This document shows positions 59,912 through 64,000 of a stretch of DNA of 64,000 bases, piece after piece (positions within the stretch are counted from its first letter, which is position 1; each line of letters starts with the position of its first letter). Where the stretch lies: the NCBI GenBank assembly GCA_964517465.1, contig CAZFEK010000002.1:1-64000 (forward strand), written 5' to 3'. The position numbers and the translations under genes are program-made. Source of the stretch: JACPUX01 sp964517465. GTDB taxonomy: Bacteria > Pseudomonadota > Gammaproteobacteria > Burkholderiales > Casimicrobiaceae. The notes below the pieces were generated by a model that ran no database searches, was not told where the DNA came from, and saw nothing but the letters and a program-made list of their open reading frames with translations.

Positions 59912-60373
59912 ATGACTGCGGCGCGCGCGGCGATCACGCTGAGCGGCCCGGCAACGCTGGACCGCCTGACCTTGCTGCTGGACGCGGTCGCTGAGGTCTG
60001 CGATGCGGCCGACGCCGATACGACGCTGCGCCACGACCTGCGCCTCGCGGTCGAGGAGGCCTGCATGAACGTCATGCGCCACGCCTACCGCGACGGTGCG
60101 CCGGGCGAGCTGGCCCTGGAGGTCAGGCACGAGCCCTGGCAGGGCCGGCCGGCGATCCGTGTCACGCTTCAGGATCGCGGCCTGCCCTTCGATCCCCTGA
60201 GTCTGGAGGCTCCGCAGCAGACTGCCGAAGTGGAGCATATGCCGGTGGGCGGACTTGGGGTGCATCTGATGCGCCAGGTGACCGATGTCCAGTCCTACCA
60301 CCACGACGCCGCAAGCGGCAACAAACTCACCCTCGTGAAATTCCTCACCCGGCAACAAGGAGAAAAAACGTGA
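59912..60373 (+). CDS. RsbW/SpoIIAB-like anti-sigma factor kinase
   Basis: A 153-residue GHKL (HATPase_c_2) protein of the serine-kinase anti-sigma type: LRLAVEEACMNVMRHAYRDG (N box), QDRGLPFDP (G1-like) and GGLGVHLMRQVTD (G2-like). In partner switching such proteins sequester a sigma factor or another target and phosphorylate a STAS antagonist. The target cannot be named here. The Shine-Dalgarno sequence (GGGGAAGG) is contributed by the preceding repeat. The stop overlaps the STAS gene as GTGA. Confidence 0.88.
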   Translation: MTAARAAITLSGPATLDRLTLLLDAVAEVCDAADADTTLRHDLRLAVEEACMNVMRHAYRDGAPGELALEVRHEPWQGRPAIRVTLQDRGLPFDPLSLEAPQQTAEVEHMPVGGLGVHLMRQVTDVQSYHHDAASGNKLTLVKFLTRQQGEKT

Positions 60374-60711
60374 ACGTCAGCATTTCCCAACAAGATGCGG
60401 TCACCGTGGTGGCCATCAGTGGCAGCGTCGACAGCCTGAGCGCCGACCAGCTCACCGAATCTTTCGTCGGCGAATTGAATGCGGGTCACGTCAAACTCGT
60501 CGCCGATTTTTCCGCGGTCAACTACACCAGCAGCGCGGGGCTGCGCGCGGTACTCGCCGCAGTCAAGGAAAGCCGCCGCCTGGGCGGTGACCTGCGCATC
60601 GCCGCCGTGCAGCCGGACGTGCTGCGCGTGTTGTCGCTGTCGGGTTTCACCAGCATCATCAAGATCTACGACGCGGTCGCCGCGGCCGTATCGAGCTACG
60701 GCCAGGCCTAA
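60370..60711 (+). CDS. STAS-domain anti-anti-sigma factor
   Basis: A 113-residue SpoIIAA/RsbV-type protein: VTVVAISGSVDSLSADQLTE, KLVADFSAVNYTSSAGLRAV with the phosphorylatable Ser in the TSSAGL turn. Expected to release the partner of the upstream RsbW-like kinase when dephosphorylated by the RsbU-type phosphatase at the operon end. GTG start 60370 overlaps the kinase stop. Confidence 0.9.
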   Translation: MNVSISQQDAVTVVAISGSVDSLSADQLTESFVGELNAGHVKLVADFSAVNYTSSAGLRAVLAAVKESRRLGGDLRIAAVQPDVLRVLSLSGFTSIIKIYDAVAAAVSSYGQA

Positions 60712-60724
60712 GGGGAGGCAAGCC

Positions 60725-61609
60725 ATGAACACGACCCAGCGCGATCCCACGGCACCCGCCGTCTCTTTGGTCATCGGCTCCGGCAGCGTCAAATGCGCCG
60801 CCGCCATCGGCGTCGTCAAGGCCCTCACGGAAGAGGGCATCGCGGTCGAGCGTTTCGTCGGTTGCAGCGCGGGCGCGATCTTCGCCGCGGTGCTGGCGCT
60901 GGGCTACGGCACGCAAGAATCGACGGATGCGACGCGCCGTCTGTGGACCAGCGACATCACCGCCAAGCGCAACACCATGGGCATGTTGCGCGCGCTCGCG
61001 CCGCGTCTGTTCGGCTTCAAGGTCGAAAGCTTCGGGCTGCGCGACGACGGGCCGAAAGACCAGATGCTGAATTCGTTTTTCGGCGACCGGCGCATCGAGG
61101 ATGCCCGAACGCCGCTGCACATCACCGCTACCGATTTCGCCAACGGCGAGCTGGTGGATCTCGACCGCGGCTCCATTGCCGACGCCATACGCGCCAGTGT
61201 TGCCTTGCCGTTTGCCTTCGCGCCGGTGCGCATCGGCGACAAGCTGCTGGTCGACGGTTATCTGGCCGATCCGCTGCCGGTGAGCGTCGCCATCAAACAC
61301 GGCGGGCGGGTGATCATCGCGGTCGGTTTCGAAAGCCCCTACCAGGAGCGAATCGGCAGCGCCGGGCGCTTTGCCTTCCAGCTCAGCGCGATCATGTCGA
61401 ACAACTTGCTCAAGTCGCGCTTCTCTTTTCATAGTGTCGCCCACCACTCCGAGGTGATTGCCATCATTCCGGAATTTCGCCAGCGCATCCGCCTGTTCGA
61501 CACCGAGAAACTTCCCTACATCGTCGAGGAAGGCGAGGCCTGCATGCGGGCGCAAATTCCCTATCTGCGCGAACTGCTGGCGGCCGACCGGGCCGCGGTG
61601 GTCTCCTGA
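60725..61609 (+). CDS. RssA-like patatin phospholipase
   Basis: A 294-residue patatin-fold protein. The oxyanion loop is seen as IGSGSVKCAAAIGVVKAL, the nucleophile elbow as VGCSAGAIFAAVLA (GxSxG) and the second dyad residue as LVDGYLADPLP. The overall layout matches E. coli RssA, which is encoded with the response regulator RssB. Predicted cytoplasmic lipid acyl hydrolase. AAGGGGAGG lies just upstream of its ATG; 13 nt after the STAS gene. Confidence 0.88.
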   Translation: MNTTQRDPTAPAVSLVIGSGSVKCAAAIGVVKALTEEGIAVERFVGCSAGAIFAAVLALGYGTQESTDATRRLWTSDITAKRNTMGMLRALAPRLFGFKVESFGLRDDGPKDQMLNSFFGDRRIEDARTPLHITATDFANGELVDLDRGSIADAIRASVALPFAFAPVRIGDKLLVDGYLADPLPVSVAIKHGGRVIIAVGFESPYQERIGSAGRFAFQLSAIMSNNLLKSRFSFHSVAHHSEVIAIIPEFRQRIRLFDTEKLPYIVEEGEACMRAQIPYLRELLAADRAAVVS

Positions 61610-61629
61610 GCCTGCGGCAGATCGCGGAT

Positions 61630-62520
61630 TTGAACTTCCCTACCGCTTCACGCAGCGATTCGCCCGGACGCCATCGGCTGGCTCTGGTCATCGGCTCGGG
61701 CGGCCTCAAATGCGCCGCCGCCTTCGGCGCCATGAAGGTGCTGCAGCGCGAGGCGATTCCCATCGACATGGTGGTGGCCTGTAGCGGCGGCGCCTTTTGC
61801 GGCTTCTGGGCGGCGGACGGCGGCGGCGATGCCGATGCCGCTGCGAGCCGCTTCCAGCAGGCTTCGCAAGGCGTCTTCGAGCGAGTCTCTTATCGGGGCG
61901 TGCTCGCCGCATTGCTGCCGAAGTTCTTCGGCGGCGGCAGGAACATCGGCATCCTCGACGACCGCCGGCTCAACCGCAACCTCGCCGATTTTTTCGGCGA
62001 GCGTCGCTTCGAGGATCTCAAGTTGCCCCTGCATCTGGTGGCCACCGATTTCGACACCGGGGAAAAGCAGGTCTTGTCCTCCGGCCGCCTGTTCGACGCC
62101 ATCCGCGCCACCATTGCGATCCCTCTGGTGTTTCCGCCCTGGGAAGTGGCCGGGCGCCGGCTCGTCGATGGCGCGGCCTGCGATCCGCTGCCCATCGACA
62201 TCGCGGTGCGCGAGGGCGCCGACATCATCGTCGCCATCGGCTTCGAGGAATCGCTGCAAACCGGCGGGGGTGCGGGCATGGGCCTGGTGATGCAGCTCAA
62301 GACCATCGTGGTCAACAACCTGTACCGCTCGCAGTACGCGTTCTACAGCCTGTCGCACCATGCCGAGGTGGTGCCGATCATTCCCGAAATCGGCTTTCCC
62401 GTGGGGCTGGGAGATACCCATAGAGTGCCGCAACTGGTCGAACTGGGTGCGCAAGCCACCGAGCGCGAAGTCGGCTACCTGCGCCGCTTGCTGGCCGCCC
62501 GCGAGGCGAGCGCGGCATGA
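61630..62520 (+). CDS. Second RssA-like patatin
   Basis: A 296-residue paralogue of the preceding protein: IGSGGLKCAAAFGAMKVL, nucleophile elbow ACSGGAFCGFW (the first Gly of GxSxG is Ala) and LVDGAACDPLPIDIAV. The start is uncertain: TTG 61630 is used, with a CTG at 61612 also in frame. The stop overlaps the next gene as ATGA. The two patatins are about 40% alike by eye and probably arose by duplication. Confidence 0.85.
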   Translation: MNFPTASRSDSPGRHRLALVIGSGGLKCAAAFGAMKVLQREAIPIDMVVACSGGAFCGFWAADGGGDADAAASRFQQASQGVFERVSYRGVLAALLPKFFGGGRNIGILDDRRLNRNLADFFGERRFEDLKLPLHLVATDFDTGEKQVLSSGRLFDAIRATIAIPLVFPPWEVAGRRLVDGAACDPLPIDIAVREGADIIVAIGFEESLQTGGGAGMGLVMQLKTIVVNNLYRSQYAFYSLSHHAEVVPIIPEIGFPVGLGDTHRVPQLVELGAQATEREVGYLRRLLAAREASAA

Positions 62521-63683
62521 ATGCGGACGGCAAGGCCGCCCGCATCCTGGTGGTCGACGACCTCGAGGTCAACCGCGATCTGTTGGCGCGACGTGTCGGT
62601 CGGCTCGGGCACGAAGCGGGCTTTGCCGAAAACGGGCGGGCGGCGCTCACGCAACTTTCCGCCAGCCGCTGGGATCTGGTCCTGCTCGACATCACCATGC
62701 CGGAGATGGACGGCTATGAAACCCTGCGTCTCATCAAGGATGACCCGACCCTGGTCGACATCCCGGTGATCATGGTTTCCGCCATCGACGAGATCGACAG
62801 CGTCGTGCGCTGCATCGAACTGGGTGCCGACGATTACCTCAGCAAGCCCTTCAATCCGGTGATTCTGCAAGCGCGGATCGAATCCTCGCTGAGCAAGAAA
62901 CGCCTTGCCGACCAGAAAGAGGCGTATTCGCGGGCGCTCGCGCGCGAGCTGGAAATCGGCCGCCGTATCCAGCAAGGCTTCTTGCCCCAGAGCCTGCCCA
63001 AGCTTCCCCACTGGCGCATCGCGGCACTGTGCGAGCCGGCGCGCCAGGTCGGCGGCGACTTCTACGATGCCCTCATCCTCCCCGGCGGCCGCCTCGCCTT
63101 CGTCGTCGCCGACGTGTGCGACAAGGGTGTGGGCGCCGCGCTTTACATGGCGCTTTTTCGCAGCCTGCTGCGTGTCCAGCTCGGCCAGGCCCCGGCCGGC
63201 GAAGACAGCGCGGCGACGCTGGCGCGCTGCCTGTCGGTGCTCAACGACTATATCGCCACCGAACACGACCGCGACAACATGTTCGCCACCCTGTTCGTGG
63301 GCATTCTCGATCCGGACACCGGACGCATCGACTACACCAATGCCGGACACGATCCGCCGATGCTGCAGCGCCGAGCCGACGGTTCGATCGAGCGCCTCGC
63401 GCCCACCGGACCGGCCGTCGGTCTGCTGCCCGGCGTCCGCCATGCGATCGCGAGCGCCGATTTGGCCATCGGAGACCGGCTGATCGTTTTCACTGACGGC
63501 ATGCCCGAAGCCCGCGGCAATCTCGGTGCTCTGGGCGAAGCTCGACTGATCGAGCTGCTGGTCGCGCACGGCGGCAATATCGACGAATGGCTCGCGCTGG
63601 CCGTCGAATGCGTCCGAGCGCACGTCGGCGACAATGACCGGCACGACGACGTCACCCTGCTTTGTTTGCAGCGGGAGGCCTAG
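62517..63683 (+). CDS. Receiver-PP2C phosphatase (RsbU/RssB-like)
   Basis: A 388-residue response regulator. The receiver (1-130) has Asp58 (LVLLDITMPEMDGYETLR) and the switch/lysine residues. A helical linker (about 130-160) leads to a PP2C/SpoIIE phosphatase (about 175-385) with metal-binding segments RQVGGDFYDAL, VADVCDKGVGAAL, GHDPPML and FTDGMPEARG. The family dephosphorylates a STAS antagonist. In E. coli the neighbour of rssA is rssB, a receiver with a degenerate PP2C domain; here the metal-site aspartates look intact. Last gene of the operon. Confidence 0.93.
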   Translation: MNADGKAARILVVDDLEVNRDLLARRVGRLGHEAGFAENGRAALTQLSASRWDLVLLDITMPEMDGYETLRLIKDDPTLVDIPVIMVSAIDEIDSVVRCIELGADDYLSKPFNPVILQARIESSLSKKRLADQKEAYSRALARELEIGRRIQQGFLPQSLPKLPHWRIAALCEPARQVGGDFYDALILPGGRLAFVVADVCDKGVGAALYMALFRSLLRVQLGQAPAGEDSAATLARCLSVLNDYIATEHDRDNMFATLFVGILDPDTGRIDYTNAGHDPPMLQRRADGSIERLAPTGPAVGLLPGVRHAIASADLAIGDRLIVFTDGMPEARGNLGALGEARLIELLVAHGGNIDEWLALAVECVRAHVGDNDRHDDVTLLCLQREA

Positions 63684-63767
63684 TGGTCGATGAGGGAAGG
63701 CGGCAATACCGCAGGGCGGCCGGGCAGCGGATCGCGCCGCAGAAACCCGGGTGTGCGCTTCAGGGGA

Positions 63768-63795
63768 TAAAAAAAGCCAGGCGAGAGGCCTGACT
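63768..63795 (-). terminator. Terminator of the tRNA-Lys genes
   Basis: On the minus strand, stem TCAGGC / GCCTGG around CTCTC followed by CTTTTTTT. It lies about 10 nt after the CCA end of tRNA-Lys(CTT). Confidence 0.8.
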
Positions 63796-63805
63796 TGGGG
63801 ATAGG

Positions 63806-63881
63806 TGGTGGGTCGTGAGTGGCTCGAACACTCGACCTACGGATTAAGAGTCCGCTGCTCTACCAACTGAGCTAACGACCC
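63806..63881 (-). tRNA. tRNA-Lys (CTT)
   Basis: Cloverleaf on the minus strand: acceptor GGGTCGT / ACGACCC, D arm TAGCTCAGTTGGTAGAGC, anticodon loop CTCTTAA (anticodon CTT), T loop TTCGAGC, with encoded CCA. 76 nt with CCA. Confidence 0.95.
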
Positions 63882-63918
63882 ATGCGGGAATCGCTCAGCA
63901 TCTGCAGGATTGCGGTGG

Positions 63919-63994
63919 TGGTAGGCCGTGCTGGATTCGAACCAGCGACCAACGGATTAAAAGTCCGCTGCTCTACCGACTGAGCTAACGACCC
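63919..63994 (-). tRNA. tRNA-Lys (TTT)
   Basis: Cloverleaf on the minus strand with anticodon loop CTTTTAA (anticodon TTT), T loop TTCGAAT and encoded CCA. The acceptor is GGGTCGT / ACGGCCT, which has G-U pairs at the terminal and fourth positions. It is 38 bp upstream (in transcription sense) of the CTT gene and nearly identical to it in the 5' half. Confidence 0.93.
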
Positions 63995-64000
63995 ACGGCG

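Noticed and set aside
59556..59915. A 119-codon reading frame across the tandem repeats
   Set aside because: Repeat units of 113-114 bp are not multiples of three, so the frame changes from unit to unit and the encoded residues show no protein-like pattern. The hairpins explain the sequence.

Overview
This is high-GC chromosomal DNA that looks betaproteobacterial, most like Rhodocyclales and relatives. The pointers are a zapB-like gene, zapA and 6S RNA in series, a tandem glycine riboswitch ahead of gcvT, a gatCAB operon divergent from mreBCD-mrdA-rodA-rlpA, and a Ralstonia-type hyp/hoxXABCJ hydrogen-sensing operon. The taxon is inferred from gene content and order, not from a marker gene. 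Nearly all of the window is coding, and many genes are translationally coupled through ATGA or GTGA overlaps.

Layout. 0-10.3 kb: BtuF-like protein, GreB, a leaderless-looking zapB-like gene, ZapA, 6S RNA with terminator, EVE protein, TauE/SafE permease, a lone fused malonate-decarboxylase-like beta/gamma protein; then on the minus strand two LpxL/HtrB acyltransferases, a Sua5/TsaC enzyme and glycerate kinase; then metK behind a hairpin leader. 10.3-20.8 kb: an MFS transporter, then an accessory defence-like island on the minus strand: hsdR-hsdM-hsdS followed by a HipA-like kinase, a HIRAN protein and a DUF3037-like protein. Behind these lies a second, decayed HIRAN/DUF3037 pair, an hsdS-tail remnant and an ATPase C-terminal fragment.

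20.9-36 kb: one minus-strand operon, hoxQ-hoxV-hypA-hypB-hypF-hypC-hypD-hypE-hypX-hoxA-hoxB-hoxC-hoxJ. It encodes NiFe-hydrogenase maturation plus a regulatory (H2-sensing) hydrogenase, histidine kinase and sigma-54 activator. No catalytic hydrogenase structural genes lie in the window. 36-48.7 kb: LysE exporter, rpiA, proA, gatCAB and the rod-shape/elongasome operon. 48.7-55.2 kb: a histidine kinase coupled to a flavodiiron-like metallo-beta-lactamase protein, then the gcvT-gcvH-gcvP operon under a tandem glycine riboswitch with a good sigma-70 promoter.

55.3-63.7 kb: a periplasmic substrate-binding protein, then an eight-gene signalling operon: MASE2 double-module histidine kinase, CheY-like receiver, RsbW-like kinase, STAS antagonist, two RssA-like patatins and a receiver-PP2C phosphatase. 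Three tandem ~113-bp hairpin repeats interrupt this operon, and a diverged partial copy sits at the very start of the window. The window ends with two tRNA-Lys genes (CTT, TTT) and their terminator on the minus strand.

The most interesting parts are the patatin-containing partner-switching operon, the duplicated HIRAN/DUF3037/HipA cassette attached to the type I restriction operon, the hairpin repeats that supply ribosome-binding sequence, and the diiron-MBL/kinase pair.
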